Below are positions 47,987 through 59,484 of a stretch of 64,000 nucleotides of DNA, piece after piece (within the stretch, counting starts at the first letter, position 1; every line of letters begins with the position of its first letter). Both the position numbers and the translations under genes were made by a program. The stretch lies in assembly GCF_001484765.1 (NCBI RefSeq), contig NZ_LLXO01000029.1, positions 1 through 64,000 of the forward strand. Direction: 5' to 3'. The notes under the pieces were generated by a model. The model was not told the DNA's origin, did no database searches, and saw nothing but the letters and a program-made list of their open reading frames with translations. The stretch comes from Entomohabitans teleogrylli. GTDB taxonomy: Bacteria > Pseudomonadota > Gammaproteobacteria > Enterobacterales > Enterobacteriaceae.

Positions 47987-48685
47987 ATGAGAAAAATACA
48001 GGATATTACCCGCTGCTTACTGGCTGGACTCTTGATGATATCTGCCGCCGGCGCGCAAGCCAGCGTGGCGCTGGGCACCACGCGGGTTATTTACCCGGCC
48101 GGGCAAAAACAAGTCCAGTTGCAGGTAACCAATAATGATCAAAAAAGCGCTTATCTTATTCAGTCATGGATAGAAAATAATGATGGCGCCAAAGATAGTC
48201 GCTTTGTTATTACCCCGCCGCTATTTGCTATGCAGGGGAAAAAAGAAAATTCATTACGCATTATTGACGCAACTAATAACCAGTTACCGCAGGATCGGGA
48301 AAGTCTGTTCTGGGTAAACGTGAAAGCGATTCCTTCCATGGATAAATCGCAGGCCAGTGCCGATAACAATACATTACAGTTGGCCATTATCAGTCGCATT
48401 AAACTCTATTATCGCCCGAACAATTTGCCATTAGCACCGGAACAGGCGGCAGAAAAGCTGACGTTCAGCCGCAGCGGCAACTTGCTAACGCTCAATAACC
48501 CGACGCCTTACTATTTGACTGTGACGGATTTGAGCGCCGGTAACCGGGTGCTGGATAATGCGCTGGTGCCGCCAATGGGAAAAACTTCGCTCAGGATACC
48601 GTCCGATGCTGGTAACAATATCACTTATCGGACCATCAATGACTTTGGTGCGCTGACGCCGCCAATGAAGGGCCTGCTGAAATAA
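47987..48685 (+). CDS. Periplasmic fimbrial chaperone (FimC-like)
   Basis: PapD/FimC-type chaperone of 232 residues (ATG 47987, AAAGGAG site). The signal peptide ends at AQAS near residue 24. Domain 1 has the ALGTTRVIYPAGQKQVQLQV start with the subunit-docking Arg, and the FWVNVKAIP motif. Domain 2 has ISRIKLYYRP with the conserved Lys. It holds subunits by donor-strand complementation and passes them to the usher. Confidence 0.95.
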   Translation: MRKIQDITRCLLAGLLMISAAGAQASVALGTTRVIYPAGQKQVQLQVTNNDQKSAYLIQSWIENNDGAKDSRFVITPPLFAMQGKKENSLRIIDATNNQLPQDRESLFWVNVKAIPSMDKSQASADNNTLQLAIISRIKLYYRPNNLPLAPEQAAEKLTFSRSGNLLTLNNPTPYYLTVTDLSAGNRVLDNALVPPMGKTSLRIPSDAGNNITYRTINDFGALTPPMKGLLK

Positions 48686-48765
48686 CTAACGGAATATTCA
48701 CCAGTAATACTCCTCCCTGATCATAAAAAGAACTGACGGCCGGGTGAATTCAGACCGGAGGGACT

Positions 48766-51390
48766 ATGTCACATCTAAAATATGAAATGGACCATTCAGG
48801 TTCCCGGCGCAATACGCCATTTTCTTTTACCCTAACGCCGGTGACGCTGGCGCTTTGGCTGGCAATATATCCGGCATCCACCCAGGCAGAACTCTATTTT
48901 AACCCACGCTTTCTGGCTGACGATCCGGCGGCAGTGGCTGACTTATCCAGCTTTGAAAAGGGGCAGGAAGTTCCGCCTGGCACCTATCGTGTCGATATTT
49001 ATCTTAACGATGGTTATATGACTACCCGGGATGTCAGCTTTAATGCTGGTAGTGACGGTTATGGGCTAATGCCGTGCCTGACGCGCGGACAACTGGCCAG
49101 TATGGGGGTGAATATCGCGGCGGTGGCGGGAATGGAGGCGTTGGCTTCTGATGCCTGCGTCCCCATGAACGAAATGATTAAAGATGCCACCAGCAGTTTT
49201 GATGTCGGCCAGCAGCGACTGTATCTGACAGTCCCGCAGGCGCTGATGGGACATCGCGCCCGCGGCTATATCCCGCCAGAACTCTGGGATCATGGCATTA
49301 ATGCTGGGCTGCTGAATTACAGTTTCACCGGCAATAGTCTGGATAGTGACACGTCAGGCAGCAGCAGTTACGCCTATCTGAATTTGCAGAGCGGGCTGAA
49401 TCTGGGGGCCTGGCGTCTGCGCGACAATACCACCTGGAGCTACAATAGCGATGGCAGTTCCTCTGCTAACGCCAATAAATGGCAGCATGTTAATACGTGG
49501 CTTGAGCGGGATATTACCGCGCTGAGATCGCGCTTAACCCTGGGGGATGGCTATACCAACGGTGAAATTTTTGATGGTGTGAACTTCCGCGGGGCGCAGC
49601 TAGCCACTGACGACAACATGCTGCCGGATAGCCAGAAAGGCTTTGCGCCAGCGATCCATGGTATTGCCCGCAGCACGGCGCAGGTATCTGTTAAACAAAA
49701 TGGTTATGAGATCTACCAGAGTACGGTACCGCCGGGGCCGTTCACCATTAACGATCTCTATGCCGCCGGTAACGGCGGCGATCTGCAGGTGAGTATCAAG
49801 GAGGCTGACGGCAGCACTCAGGTGTTCAGCGTGCCTTACTCTTCGGTGCCGTTCCTGCAGCGTGAGGGCCATACGCGCTATTCCCTGACGGCAGGTGAAT
49901 ATCGCAGCGGTAATAACCAGCAAAACGATCCTAAGTTTTTCCAGGGCACAGCATTACATGGCCTGCCGGCCGGCTGGACCGTATATGGCGGGACCCAACT
50001 GGCGGATCGCTATCGCGCTTTCAGTCTGGGGTTGGGCAAGAATATGGGGTATTTGGGCGCTTTCTCGCTGGATGTGACCCAGGCTAATGCCACGCTGGCG
50101 GATGACAGCGATCATCAGGGGCAGTCGCTACGCTTGCTGTATAACAAATCGCTGCTTGACACCGGGACCAACATTCAACTGGTGGGTTACCGCTATTCAA
50201 CCCGCGGCTTCTTTAGTTTTTCTGATACCACCTATAACCGGATGAGCGGTTATAGCATCGATACCCACGAGGGGGAGCTCAATGTCACGCCGACCTATAC
50301 GGATTACTACAATCTGGCCCATAGCAAACGCGGCAAAGCGCAGGTTAGCGTCACTCAGCAACTGGGGCAAAGAGCGACATTCTATATCAGCGGCAGTCGC
50401 CAGTCGTACTGGGGAACAAGCGCTGTCGATGAGCAACTCCAGGCGGGGTTAAACACGGCGATTAGTGATATCAACTGGACGCTGAGCTATAGCCTGAGCA
50501 AAAACGCCTGGCAGGATAAACGCGATCAGATGCTGGCAATCAACGTCAACATTCCGTTCAGCCACTGGCTGCGTTCAGACAGCAAATCCGTATGGCGTAC
50601 CGCCAACGCCAGCTACAACATGTCCCACGACCTTGATGGTCGAATGACTAATATGGCCGGCGTATACGGAACATTGCTCGACGGTAATAACCTGAGTTAC
50701 AGCGTGCAAAGCGGTTATGCGGGCGGCGGTAATGGCACCAGCAGCGCCAGCGGCTATACGGCGCTCAGCTATCGCGGCGGGTATGGCAACGCCAACATTG
50801 GCTATAGCCGCACCGATGGCAGTAAACAACTGTACTATGGCCTGAGCGGCGGCATTCTGGCCCACGCCAACGGCGTCACGTTAAGCCAACCGCTGAACGA
50901 TACCGTGGTACTGGTAAAAGCGCCCGGCGCAGACAATGTGAAAGTGGAAAACCATACTGGCGTCACAACCGACTGGCGTGGTTATGCGGTACTGCCATAC
51001 GCCACGGAGTACCGGGAAAACCGTATTGCGTTAGATACCAACACCCTGGCGGATAATGTGGATCTCGAAGAAACCGTGGTGCGCGTAGTACCGACCCATG
51101 GCGCCATCGTACGGGCTGAGTTTAAGGCCAACGTTGGGGTGAAAGTATTAATGACCCTGACCCATAACGGTAAATCGGTACCGTTCGGCGCGCTGGCCAG
51201 TTCTGATAATCAGCAAAGCGGCAGCATTGTAGCTGATAACGGTCAGGTTTACCTGAGCGGTATGCCGCTGGCGGGTAAGGTACAGGTGAAATGGGGGGAG
51301 GGTGACGATGCCAACTGTGTGGCAAGTTACAGCCTGCCGGAGGAGAGCCTGAATCAGGCAATGACGCAGCTGTCAGCAGAGTGTCGCTAA
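48766..51390 (+). CDS. Fimbrial outer-membrane usher (FimD-like)
   Basis: An 874-residue outer-membrane usher with a signal peptide (to TQA near residue 42), the N-terminal chaperone-binding domain ([31 protein letters not shown]), a 24-strand beta-barrel with inserted plug domain, and C-terminal domains ending ...[11 protein letters not shown] and a final Cys-Arg. The length is typical of FimD (about 835-880). It secretes and assembles the subunits. The start follows an AGGGAC stretch. Confidence 0.95.
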   Translation: MSHLKYEMDHSGSRRNTPFSFTLTPVTLALWLAIYPASTQAELYFNPRFLADDPAAVADLSSFEKGQEVPPGTYRVDIYLNDGYMTTRDVSFNAGSDGYGLMPCLTRGQLASMGVNIAAVAGMEALASDACVPMNEMIKDATSSFDVGQQRLYLTVPQALMGHRARGYIPPELWDHGINAGLLNYSFTGNSLDSDTSGSSSYAYLNLQSGLNLGAWRLRDNTTWSYNSDGSSSANANKWQHVNTWLERDITALRSRLTLGDGYTNGEIFDGVNFRGAQLATDDNMLPDSQKGFAPAIHGIARSTAQVSVKQNGYEIYQSTVPPGPFTINDLYAAGNGGDLQVSIKEADGSTQVFSVPYSSVPFLQREGHTRYSLTAGEYRSGNNQQNDPKFFQGTALHGLPAGWTVYGGTQLADRYRAFSLGLGKNMGYLGAFSLDVTQANATLADDSDHQGQSLRLLYNKSLLDTGTNIQLVGYRYSTRGFFSFSDTTYNRMSGYSIDTHEGELNVTPTYTDYYNLAHSKRGKAQVSVTQQLGQRATFYISGSRQSYWGTSAVDEQLQAGLNTAISDINWTLSYSLSKNAWQDKRDQMLAINVNIPFSHWLRSDSKSVWRTANASYNMSHDLDGRMTNMAGVYGTLLDGNNLSYSVQSGYAGGGNGTSSASGYTALSYRGGYGNANIGYSRTDGSKQLYYGLSGGILAHANGVTLSQPLNDTVVLVKAPGADNVKVENHTGVTTDWRGYAVLPYATEYRENRIALDTNTLADNVDLEETVVRVVPTHGAIVRAEFKANVGVKVLMTLTHNGKSVPFGALASSDNQQSGSIVADNGQVYLSGMPLAGKVQVKWGEGDDANCVASYSLPEESLNQAMTQLSAECR

Positions 51391-51403
51391 GGAAAGAATG
51401 CTA

Positions 51404-51931
51404 ATGAAAAAAATACATTATTTGCCGGGCCTGGCGCTGGCGCTGGGTTCCGCCAGCTCCATGGCGGCTGACAGCAGCATTACCATCACCGGAAATGTGC
51501 GTGATAACGCCTGTACCGTGGCCACGTCATCAAAAAATTTTACTGTCGATTTACTCAATCACGGAGCTAAACAGTTTATGGCGGTTGGCTCGACCTCAAC
51601 GCTGGTACCGTTCAGCATTATCCTGTCGCCGTGCGGTAGCGCGGTAACCGCGGTAAAAGTCGGTTTTACCGGTACTGCCGATACTATCAATACCAGTTTG
51701 TTAAAGCTCGATACCGCGACTTCGGCCGCCGCGGGTATGGGTGTGCAGATCCTCGATAGTAACCAGACTGCGTTGCCGCTTAACGCAGCGTCTTCAGCGA
51801 TCGCCTGGACCCGTCTGACCGGTAGCCAGAGCAATACCCTGAATTTTTATGCGCGTCTGATGGCTACCCGGGTTCCGGTTACCGTTGGGCAGGTGAACGC
51901 CACAGCAACATTCACTCTTGAATTCCAGTAA
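51404..51931 (+). CDS. Minor fimbrial subunit (FimF-like)
   Basis: A 175-residue pilin-like protein; ATG 51404 is preferred over 51398 because of its spacing from GGAAAG. A signal peptide (to MAA|DSS, about 20 residues) is followed by a pilin domain with Cys pair in [11 protein letters not shown] and LSPCGSA and C-terminal TFTLEFQ. In type-1 fimbriae FimF joins the tip fibrillum. It lies between the usher and the FimG-like gene. Confidence 0.88.
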   Translation: MKKIHYLPGLALALGSASSMAADSSITITGNVRDNACTVATSSKNFTVDLLNHGAKQFMAVGSTSTLVPFSIILSPCGSAVTAVKVGFTGTADTINTSLLKLDTATSAAAGMGVQILDSNQTALPLNAASSAIAWTRLTGSQSNTLNFYARLMATRVPVTVGQVNATATFTLEFQ

Positions 51932-51942
51932 CGGAGGTGGAT

Positions 51943-52446
51943 ATGAAACGGATTTACCCACGGGGAGTGGTGGCGGCATTGCTGGTAATGGTTTCCCCGC
52001 TCTTGCAGGCCGCTGACGTGACGATTACGGTCTATGGCAAAGTGGTGGCTAAGCCTTGCACTATTTCGATCCCGAATGCCACGGTCGATCTTGGCGACCT
52101 GTACACGTTTGATCTGGTTTCCGCAGGATCTGCCTCAGCCTGGAAAAACGTCACGCTCGACCTGAGTAATTGCCCGGTCGGGACATCAAAAGTTACTGCG
52201 ACATTCAGCGGTACGGCAGACAGTACCGGTTACTACAGTAATCAGGGAACTGCGGGCAATATTCAACTGGAGCTACAGGATAATATCGGCACTACGCTAA
52301 ATAATGGCGCAGTGAAAACAGTACAGGTAAATAATACCACTCAGGCCGCAAGTTTTCCGCTGCAAGTGAGAGCACTGACGGTCAATGGTGGAGCGACCCA
52401 GGGAACTATTCAGGCGGTGATTAATATCACCTATACCTGGTCCTGA
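51943..52446 (+). CDS. Minor fimbrial subunit (FimG-like)
   Basis: A 167-residue pilin-like protein; ATG 51943 follows GGAGG. The signal peptide ends after LQA (about 21), the Cys pair is in KPCTISIPNA and LSNCPVG, and the C-terminus is NITYTW. By position it should be the FimG-like adaptor between the FimF-like subunit and the adhesin. It starts 11 bases after the previous gene. Confidence 0.88.
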   Translation: MKRIYPRGVVAALLVMVSPLLQAADVTITVYGKVVAKPCTISIPNATVDLGDLYTFDLVSAGSASAWKNVTLDLSNCPVGTSKVTATFSGTADSTGYYSNQGTAGNIQLELQDNIGTTLNNGAVKTVQVNNTTQAASFPLQVRALTVNGGATQGTIQAVINITYTWS

Positions 52447-52460
52447 ATCAGGAGGGAAAT

Positions 52461-53408
52461 ATGAAATCCAGTAATTTTACAACTATCAGAAATATATTAT
52501 TTATTTTTTTATCATTGATTATTTATTCAAACAGTAGTCATGCTTTTCGATGTAAAGACTATACCGGAAATGAAGTTACCAGTACCAATGTGACAGAAAC
52601 AGCTAACGTATATGTTAATTTGCAACCCTCTCTTTTACCGGGGCAAAACCTGGTTGTGGATCTGTCCACATCAATTGAGTGTAAAAATACTGTGCCAAAC
52701 GGTAGGGATGATTACGTTAGCTTGGTTTCAGGCTCTTCATACGCCGGTGTGCTGGCTAATTTTACCGGTTCAGTAAAATATTATGGTGTTACCTATAATT
52801 TCCCGCTAACGACCTCGACGAGTGCACAATTATTCTCATCCGGAGATTATTCTGCATGGGACACCAAACTCTATCTGACACCGGTATCTGCGGCCTCTGG
52901 TGTGGTGGTAAAAACGGGTGATTTGATCGCTACACTTGTCATGTTCCAGTTAGGGCAGGATAAAGGCCAGCCAGGGGTAAATGTCAATACCGCCACGTTT
53001 ACATGGAATATATTCGCGAGTAATGATGTTGTCATACCGACAGGCGGCTGTGATGTCTCGGCACGTGATGTCACGATCACTCTCCCTGATTACCCTGGCA
53101 CGGCGGCAGTCCCGCTGACGGTTCATTGCGCCAAGGATCAGCGGTTGGGTTTTTACCTGACCGGCACAACAGTGGATTCAGCCAATTCAGTATTTGCTAA
53201 CCTGGCAACCAATTCGCCGGCGCAGGGGATTGGCGTCCAGTTATCACGCAGTGGGAGCGCGGTGGCGACCAACAATAATGTATCGCTGGGTACTGTGGGC
53301 ACATCGCCGGTGGATCTGGGGTTAACCGCCGGATATGGGCGCACGACCGGTCAGGTTACGGCGGGGAATGTTCAGTCAATCATTGGGGTGACGTTTGTGT
53401 ATCTCTAG
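52461..53408 (+). CDS. Fimbrial tip adhesin (FimH-like)
   Basis: A 315-residue two-domain adhesin. The signal peptide ends at SSHA|F, giving mature Phe1 and Cys3 as in FimH. The lectin domain shares ANVYVNLQPSLLPGQNLVVD, and the pilin domain is nearly FimH (NDVVIPTGGCDVSARDVTIT, ending in IIGVTFVY). Mannose-pocket residues differ: Asn46 and Asp54 equivalents are kept (mature 48 and 56), but Asp47 is Thr, Tyr48 is Val and Ile52 is Arg. The Gln133-Asn135-Tyr137-Asp140 loop is replaced by a longer QLGQDKGQPGVN loop. Ligand preference is probably altered. It is the last gene of the fimbrial operon. Confidence 0.9.
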   Translation: MKSSNFTTIRNILFIFLSLIIYSNSSHAFRCKDYTGNEVTSTNVTETANVYVNLQPSLLPGQNLVVDLSTSIECKNTVPNGRDDYVSLVSGSSYAGVLANFTGSVKYYGVTYNFPLTTSTSAQLFSSGDYSAWDTKLYLTPVSAASGVVVKTGDLIATLVMFQLGQDKGQPGVNVNTATFTWNIFASNDVVIPTGGCDVSARDVTITLPDYPGTAAVPLTVHCAKDQRLGFYLTGTTVDSANSVFANLATNSPAQGIGVQLSRSGSAVATNNNVSLGTVGTSPVDLGLTAGYGRTTGQVTAGNVQSIIGVTFVYL

Positions 53409-53440
53409 CGCAGGGTACTACGTGGATGGTGACATATAAA

Positions 53441-53464
53441 AACGGAGGGCATTTGCCCTCCGTT
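53441..53464. terminator. Bidirectional terminator between the adhesin gene and ldtB
   Basis: AACGGAGGGC and GCCCTCCGTT form a 10-bp stem with a 4-base loop. The plus-strand tail is TCTGTT and the minus-strand tail TTTTATAT. It stops both convergent units. Confidence 0.88.
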
Positions 53465-53485
53465 TCTGTTGGTTGTCTCAGCGCG

Positions 53486-54406
53486 TTAGTTCAGACGTAC
53501 CGGCATACCGGAACGGGACTCAATCGCCTGGCCGAGAATATTCTGGTCTACACCGGCTTCGTCGGTCACCTGACGCAGCGACTGGGTCAGGCTAATCGGC
53601 ACCACTTCGTTGTTTTCAATCTGCGCTTCTGAAGTGGAAAGCGGGTTGTGGACTTCAATGTAGCGGCTGCCGTCCGGCTCAGTAGAGGCTTTGACCGGCT
53701 CGTCGATAAACTGCACCCGGGTGCCGACCGGTACATTGTCAAACAGGAACTTGATATCGTCGTTACGCAGGCGCACACAGCCGTGGCTGACGCGCAGGCC
53801 GATCCCAAAGTTGGCGTTGGTACCGTGAATGGCATACAGGCGACCGATATACAGCGCGTACAGCCCCATCGGGTTATCCGGGCCAGCCGGTACCACGGCG
53901 GGCAGCGGTTCGCCGGCGGCGCGGTATTCAGCGTGCATTTTCGCGGTTGGCGTCCAGGTCGGACCGGCCTTTTTACGCTCGACTTTGGTGACCCAGTTGA
54001 TCGGCGTGTCTTTGCCCAACTGGCCGATGCCGATAGGCAGCACAATCACGGTGCCGCTGTCTTTCGGGTAGTAATAGAGGCGCATTTCGGCGCTGTTAAT
54101 CACGATACCTTCATGGGGCGTATCCGGCAGGATTAACTGCTGCGGGATGTTCAGCACCGTACCGCCTTTGGGCAGATAGGGATCGACCCCCGGGTTGGCT
54201 TCCATCAGGTTGGAAAGCCCTAATTGATATTGCGCGGCGAAATATTCCAGCGGTTCTTTGTTGCCTTCCGGGACAACAACGACCTGGTTTTGCCCTACCA
54301 GACGGCTGCCATCGGTGGGCAAAGGGTAGGTCACGGCAGAGGCGGTTTTGCAAAAACTCACCACAGCAAAAGCTGCCAGAAAAAGTGTACGTAATTTCAT
54401 AGTCAT
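53486..54406 (-). CDS. ldtB: L,D-transpeptidase LdtB (YbiS)
   Basis: Periplasmic YkuD-type transpeptidase that attaches Braun lipoprotein to peptidoglycan. The start at 54406 gives MTMKLRTLF and 306 residues, as in E. coli. The signal peptide ends at ASA near residue 24, a LysM-like segment ([17 protein letters not shown]) follows, and the catalytic motif is [20 protein letters not shown] with Cys in SHGC. Convergent with the fimbrial operon. Confidence 0.97.
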   Translation of the reverse strand: MTMKLRTLFLAAFAVVSFCKTASAVTYPLPTDGSRLVGQNQVVVVPEGNKEPLEYFAAQYQLGLSNLMEANPGVDPYLPKGGTVLNIPQQLILPDTPHEGIVINSAEMRLYYYPKDSGTVIVLPIGIGQLGKDTPINWVTKVERKKAGPTWTPTAKMHAEYRAAGEPLPAVVPAGPDNPMGLYALYIGRLYAIHGTNANFGIGLRVSHGCVRLRNDDIKFLFDNVPVGTRVQFIDEPVKASTEPDGSRYIEVHNPLSTSEAQIENNEVVPISLTQSLRQVTDEAGVDQNILGQAIESRSGMPVRLN

Positions 54407-54633
54407 GATTGATGTGTTGTGTATTTGTGCCACACAGGCCGTTTTAGTTGATGGAACAGGTGATAGTGCCGGGAGCGCATTATAGGTGCATTCGGCGGCG
54501 CTGGGAATTCAGATGTGGATGAAATGCACGTTTTTCATCTCCCCCCGGCAGCCGACGACAAATAACGGGCGCGAATAGCTCCGGCAAGTATGGCATAATG
54601 CGGCGTTTATCACATTATTTTCAGGAAAAGCCT

Positions 54634-56226
54634 GTGTTAGTTTCCAGTAACGTCACTATGCAGTTCGGCAGTAAGCCGCTGTTTGAAAACATTTCCGTCA
54701 AGTTTGGCGGCGGCAACCGCTACGGCCTGATTGGCGCCAACGGCAGCGGCAAATCGACTTTCATGAAAATTCTCGGCGGCGATTTGCAGCCGACCGCCGG
54801 TAATGTGTCGCTCGATCCCAATGAGCGTATCGGTAAGCTGCGTCAGGATCAGTTCGCCTTTGAACAGTTCAGTGTGCTCGACACGGTGATTATGGGTCAC
54901 ACCGAGCTGTGGGAAGTGAAGCAGGAGCGCGATCGCATCTACGGCCTGCCGGAAATGAGCGAAGAGGATGGCTATAAAGTGGCCGACCTGGAGGTCAAAT
55001 ATGGCGAGATGGACGGTTACTCTGCCGAATCCCGGGCCGGTGAACTGCTGCTTGGGGTCGGCATTCCGCTGGAGCAGCACTACGGCCCGATGAGCGAGGT
55101 GGCGCCCGGCTGGAAATTGCGTGTGCTACTGGCGCAGGCGCTATTTTCCAATCCGGATATCCTGTTGCTTGATGAACCGACCAACAACCTCGATATCGAT
55201 ACTATCCGCTGGCTGGAGCAGGTGCTGAACGAGCGTGACAGCACCATGATCATCATCTCCCATGACCGCCACTTCCTGAATATGGTGTGCACCCATATGG
55301 CGGATCTCGACTACGGCGAGCTGCGGGTGTATCCGGGCAACTATGATGAATACATGACCGCCGCCACCCAGGCCCGGGAGCGCCTGCTGTCGGACAACGC
55401 GAAGAAGAAAGCGCAGATTGCCGAGCTGCAGTCATTCGTCAGCCGCTTCAGCGCCAACGCCTCTAAATCGCGCCAGGCCACTTCCCGCGCCCGGCAGATT
55501 GACAAGATCAAGCTGGAAGAGGTGAAAGTTTCCAGCCGCCAGAACCCGTTTATCCGCTTCGAGCAGGAGAAGAAGCTGTTCCGCAACGCGCTGGAAGTGC
55601 AGGAACTCAGCAAGGGGTTTGATAACGGCCCGCTGTTTAAAGGGTTTGGTATGTTGCTGGAGGTGGGCGAGAAGCTGGCGGTGCTGGGGACCAACGGCGT
55701 GGGTAAAACGACACTGCTGAAAACCCTGGTCGGCGAACTGCCGCCCGACAGCGGTAGCGTAAAGTGGTCAGAGAATGCCCGTATCGGCTATTACGCCCAG
55801 GACCATGCGGCGGATTTTGACAATGATCTGACGGTTTTTGACTGGATGAGCCAGTGGAAGCAGGAAGGGGACGATGAGCAGGCGGTACGCAGTATTCTGG
55901 GGCGTCTGCTGTTCAGCCAGGATGATATTAAGAAACCGGCGAAGGTGCTGTCCGGGGGCGAGAAGGGGCGGATGCTATTCGGCAAGTTAATGATGCAGCG
56001 CCCGAATATTCTGGTCATGGATGAACCGACCAACCATCTGGATATGGAATCTATCGAAGCCCTGAATATCGCCCTTGAATTGTACCAGGGGACGCTGATC
56101 TTCGTTTCCCACGATCGGGAGTTTGTCAGTTCGCTGGCTACCCGACTGGTGGAAATCACCGCCCAGGGGATTGTCGACTTCGGCGGCGGCTATGAGGACT
56201 ATCTGCGCAGCAAAGGCGTGGAATAA
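54634..56226 (+). CDS. ybiT: ABC-F ATPase YbiT
   Basis: Cytosolic ABC-F protein with two ATPase domains and no membrane part, acting on the ribosome. The GTG at 54634 (AGGA seven bases before) gives 530 residues, as in E. coli; the frame to 54598 starts in the promoter. Walker A sites are GANGSGKST and GTNGVGKTT, the linker between domains is charged ([20 protein letters not shown]), and signature sequences are MSEVAPGWK (degenerate) and LSGGEKGR. Confidence 0.95.
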   Translation: MLVSSNVTMQFGSKPLFENISVKFGGGNRYGLIGANGSGKSTFMKILGGDLQPTAGNVSLDPNERIGKLRQDQFAFEQFSVLDTVIMGHTELWEVKQERDRIYGLPEMSEEDGYKVADLEVKYGEMDGYSAESRAGELLLGVGIPLEQHYGPMSEVAPGWKLRVLLAQALFSNPDILLLDEPTNNLDIDTIRWLEQVLNERDSTMIIISHDRHFLNMVCTHMADLDYGELRVYPGNYDEYMTAATQARERLLSDNAKKKAQIAELQSFVSRFSANASKSRQATSRARQIDKIKLEEVKVSSRQNPFIRFEQEKKLFRNALEVQELSKGFDNGPLFKGFGMLLEVGEKLAVLGTNGVGKTTLLKTLVGELPPDSGSVKWSENARIGYYAQDHAADFDNDLTVFDWMSQWKQEGDDEQAVRSILGRLLFSQDDIKKPAKVLSGGEKGRMLFGKLMMQRPNILVMDEPTNHLDMESIEALNIALELYQGTLIFVSHDREFVSSLATRLVEITAQGIVDFGGGYEDYLRSKGVE

Positions 56227-56273
56227 CCCACTGACGGGGGGCGCAGCGTCCCCCGCAGCGTGGGCCCGAACGA

Positions 56274-57026
56274 TTACTGGCCGCACACCTCGCAGTGCGG
56301 ATTGCGCGCCAGTTTCATCTCCCGGAACTGACAGGTCATCGCGTCATACAGGACGATTTTCCCGGCGCAACTGGTGCCGTAGTGGGTCAGCAATTTAATC
56401 GCTTCCATGGCCTGCAAAGCGCCAATCACCCCAATCAGCGGCGCCATTACCCCGGCCTCAACGCAGGTCAGGGCGTTTTCGCCAAACAGCCGGCTCAGGC
56501 AGCGGTAGCAGGGTTCATCCTGCTGCCAGGTGAAGACGCTGATTTGCCCCTCCATGCGGATGGCGGCGCCGGACACCCACGGCACGCGCGCCCCGTAGCA
56601 GGCGCGATTAATCCGGTTGCGGATCTCCACGTTATCGGTACAGTCCAGCACCAGATGGTGTTCGCGCACCAGCGCGGCGAGTTGTTCGTCGTCGAGCCGC
56701 GCATCAATAGGCCGCAGCGCCACATGCGGGTTGATATCCGCCAGTGCGCTGCGCGCTGATGCCACTTTCGGCTGGCCGATGGTGGCGTCCCGGTGCAGGG
56801 TCTGGCGCTGAAGATTCGACAGCGATACGGTATCGAAATCCAGCAGGGTGAGCGAACCGACGCCGGCGGAGGCCAGATACTGAGAGGCGGCGCAGCCCAG
56901 CCCGCCAAGCCCGACGATCAGCACCCGTGACGCTTTCAGCGTCTCCTGGCCGTCGAAGTCAAAACCGCGCAGAATGATCTGCCGGTTGTAGCGCATCATC
57001 TCTTCATCGCTCAGCGCTTCCGCCAT
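56274..57026 (-). CDS. moeB: Molybdopterin-synthase adenylyltransferase MoeB
   Basis: E1-like enzyme that adenylates the C-terminal glycine of MoaD. It has 250 residues from ATG 57026. The nucleotide-binding GLGGLGC is near residues 38-44. The zinc CxxC pairs are CYRCL in the middle and CEVCGQ at the end. It starts a base before the moeA stop, in one operon moeA-moeB. Confidence 0.97.
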   Translation of the reverse strand: MAEALSDEEMMRYNRQIILRGFDFDGQETLKASRVLIVGLGGLGCAASQYLASAGVGSLTLLDFDTVSLSNLQRQTLHRDATIGQPKVASARSALADINPHVALRPIDARLDDEQLAALVREHHLVLDCTDNVEIRNRINRACYGARVPWVSGAAIRMEGQISVFTWQQDEPCYRCLSRLFGENALTCVEAGVMAPLIGVIGALQAMEAIKLLTHYGTSCAGKIVLYDAMTCQFREMKLARNPHCEVCGQ

Positions 57027-57027
57027 C

Positions 57028-58260
57028 TTAACCTCCAAACAGATGATTAAACGGCTCGACATCCACCCATTCGCCGGCTTCCACTTTGCCGCGTTCGCGC
57101 TCCAGTACTACAAAGCAGTTGCCCTGGCTGAAGGAACTGAAAATATGCGAACCCTGGTGCCCGGTGCTGATCACTTCCGGCACGCCGTCGTGACCGGTGC
57201 GCAGAATGCCGCGCTGAAAATCGAGGCGCCCCGGGGTTTTTTTAAACGTCACCGCGGCCCGGGCTTTCTGGCGGAGCGGCAGCGCCGGCGCGCGCTGGCC
57301 GCTGAGTTTCGCCAGCAGCGGCTGCACCAGTTGATAAAAGGTCAGAGCGGCGGAAACCGGGTTGCCGGGCAGGCCGCAGAACCAGCTATTTTTCAGCCGA
57401 CCAAAGGCGAAGGGTTTCCCCGGTTTGATAGCCAGCTTCCAGAAGGCGATTTCACCCACTTCGTCGAGGATCTGTTTGGTATAGTCAGCTTCTCCGACGG
57501 AAACGCCGCCAGAACTGATAACCACGTCCGCCTGGCTGTCCGCCTGGGCAAAAGCGGCGCGCAGGGCGTCGGGATTGTCGCGAATAATGCCGAGATTTAT
57601 CACCTCGCAGCCCAGTTGTTCCAGCATCAGATGGACCGTTAGCCGGTTGGTGTCGTAAATCTGCCCCTCCGCCAGCGGCTGGCCGGGTAACTGTAGCTCA
57701 TCGCCGGTGGAAAACAGCGCCACGCGCACTTTGCGGGTTACCGGCACGTCAGCGATACCCAGCGACGCCAGCAGCGGCAGTTCGCCGACGGTCAGCCTCT
57801 GACCCGCTTCCAGCACCGTAGCGCCGCAGCGGATATCTTCACCCCGGCGGCGGATATTCTGCCCCGGCTTTATCCCGGCGCTAAAGCGAATACCTTCCGC
57901 CACGGTTTCGGTCTGCTCCTGCATCACCACGGCCTCGCAGCCTGCCGGCACCGGGGCGCCGGTCATAATGCGGATACAGGTGCCGGTCGGCCAGTCGCCG
58001 TGAAACGGTTGACCGGCGAAAGCTTTCCCCGCCAGCGGCAGCGGTTTACCGGCCGCCACGTCGGCCATGCGCACCGCGTAACCGTCCATTGCCGAGTTAT
58101 CGAATCCGGGCACGTCGAGCGGGGAGGTAATATTCAGGGCAGTGATACGTCCAAAGCCGGCAAGCAGCGGAACGGTCTGTGATTCAGTCAGTGGAGAAAT
58201 ACGGGATAACATCTGCTCCAGCGCGCTTTCCAGCGGGATCAGACCGGCAGTAAATTCCAT
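57028..58260 (-). CDS. moeA: Molybdopterin molybdenumtransferase MoeA
   Basis: Inserts molybdate into adenylated molybdopterin. It has 410 residues against 411 in E. coli, with domain signatures [37 protein letters not shown] and [13 protein letters not shown]. It is upstream of moeB on the same strand with the stop and start almost touching. It completes the moa/moe cofactor pathway in this window with moaABCDE. Confidence 0.97.
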   Translation of the reverse strand: MEFTAGLIPLESALEQMLSRISPLTESQTVPLLAGFGRITALNITSPLDVPGFDNSAMDGYAVRMADVAAGKPLPLAGKAFAGQPFHGDWPTGTCIRIMTGAPVPAGCEAVVMQEQTETVAEGIRFSAGIKPGQNIRRRGEDIRCGATVLEAGQRLTVGELPLLASLGIADVPVTRKVRVALFSTGDELQLPGQPLAEGQIYDTNRLTVHLMLEQLGCEVINLGIIRDNPDALRAAFAQADSQADVVISSGGVSVGEADYTKQILDEVGEIAFWKLAIKPGKPFAFGRLKNSWFCGLPGNPVSAALTFYQLVQPLLAKLSGQRAPALPLRQKARAAVTFKKTPGRLDFQRGILRTGHDGVPEVISTGHQGSHIFSSFSQGNCFVVLERERGKVEAGEWVDVEPFNHLFGG

Positions 58261-58535
58261 GAGTAGCTCCTGCGCGGGGAAAAAAGAAAGAAGGTTATTA
58301 TGGCAGATTACACCGTGACACTGAACGTCTTAGCGCTACCTCGGGCGGGGTAATGGTTAACATCCTGGCTTTACATCACTTTTTCATCTTTCTATATTCA
58401 GAAATCGAATAAGTGCCGGATGATGTTAGTGATATTTATACTGGTCCTGATTCTGGTACGGCGGCCAAGCGGCCGGAACGGATAACGATAAGCTAAAATA
58501 CGTTATTTAATAATACGTTAATAGTGAAGGTGCAT

Positions 58536-59474
58536 ATGGCGAGGGCAGTGATTGCCATCCACGGCGGCGCAGGAGCTATCTCCCGCGGCCAGATGAGTGC
58601 GGACAAAGAGCAAGCGTATATCCGGGCATTGTCCGATATTGTTGGCGCCGGGCAGGAGATTCTTGCCGCTGGCGGCAGCGCCATTGAGGCGGTGACGGAA
58701 GCGGTGCGCCTGCTGGAAGAGTGCCCGCTGTTCAATGCCGGTATAGGTTCGGTGTTCACCCGCGATGGCACCCATGAGATGGATGCTTGTGTGATGGACG
58801 GCGCCACCCTTAATGCCGGGGCGGTGGCCGGCGTTCGCCACCTGCGCAACCCGGTGCTGGCGGCCCGGCTGGTGCTGGAGCGCAGCCCGCATGTCCTGAT
58901 GATCGGCGACGGGGCGGAAGCGTTTGCCATGCAACACGGCATGACGCCGGTGTCGCCGGAAATTTTCTCTACTGAAGAGCGCCGCCAGCAGTTGCTGCAG
59001 GCTATTGGCGCGCAGCAGGTGGCGCTTGACCATAGCGCGCCCCTTGATGAAGCCGACAAGCTGGGAACCGTCGGCGCCGTGGCGCTTGATCTGGCGGGTA
59101 ACCTCGCCGCCGCCACCTCAACGGGCGGAATGACCAACAAACTGCCGGGCCGGGTGGGTGATTCGCCGCTGCCCGGCGCGGGCTGCTACGCGAATAATGC
59201 TAATGTGGCGGTCTCCTGTACCGGTACCGGCGAAGTCTATATCCGCGCCCAGGCGGCCTATGATATTGCCGCGCTGATGGAGTACCGCTGCCTGAGCCTG
59301 CACCAGGCGACGGAGCGGGTGATTATGGAAAAAATCCCCACCCTTGGGGGCGACGGCGGGGCTATCGCCGTCGATCGGGAAGGCAATGTGGCATTGCCGT
59401 TTACCACTGAAGGGATGTACCGGGCCTGGGCCTGGGTGGGTGACGCGCCAAGCGTTGGGATCTATCGCGAATAA
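58536..59474 (+). CDS. iaaA: Isoaspartyl peptidase/L-asparaginase IaaA
   Basis: Ntn-hydrolase of 312 residues; ATG 58536 follows GAAGG. The precursor self-cleaves before the catalytic Thr178 in [10 protein letters not shown], giving two chains. Other active-site blocks are [25 protein letters not shown] and ISCTGTGE-like [10 protein letters not shown]. The C-terminus is about 9 residues shorter than in E. coli. The gsi operon follows at once; IaaA may process peptides brought in with glutathione. Confidence 0.96.
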   Translation: MARAVIAIHGGAGAISRGQMSADKEQAYIRALSDIVGAGQEILAAGGSAIEAVTEAVRLLEECPLFNAGIGSVFTRDGTHEMDACVMDGATLNAGAVAGVRHLRNPVLAARLVLERSPHVLMIGDGAEAFAMQHGMTPVSPEIFSTEERRQQLLQAIGAQQVALDHSAPLDEADKLGTVGAVALDLAGNLAAATSTGGMTNKLPGRVGDSPLPGAGCYANNANVAVSCTGTGEVYIRAQAAYDIAALMEYRCLSLHQATERVIMEKIPTLGGDGGAIAVDREGNVALPFTTEGMYRAWAWVGDAPSVGIYRE

Positions 59475-59484
59475 AGGAGGGCGC

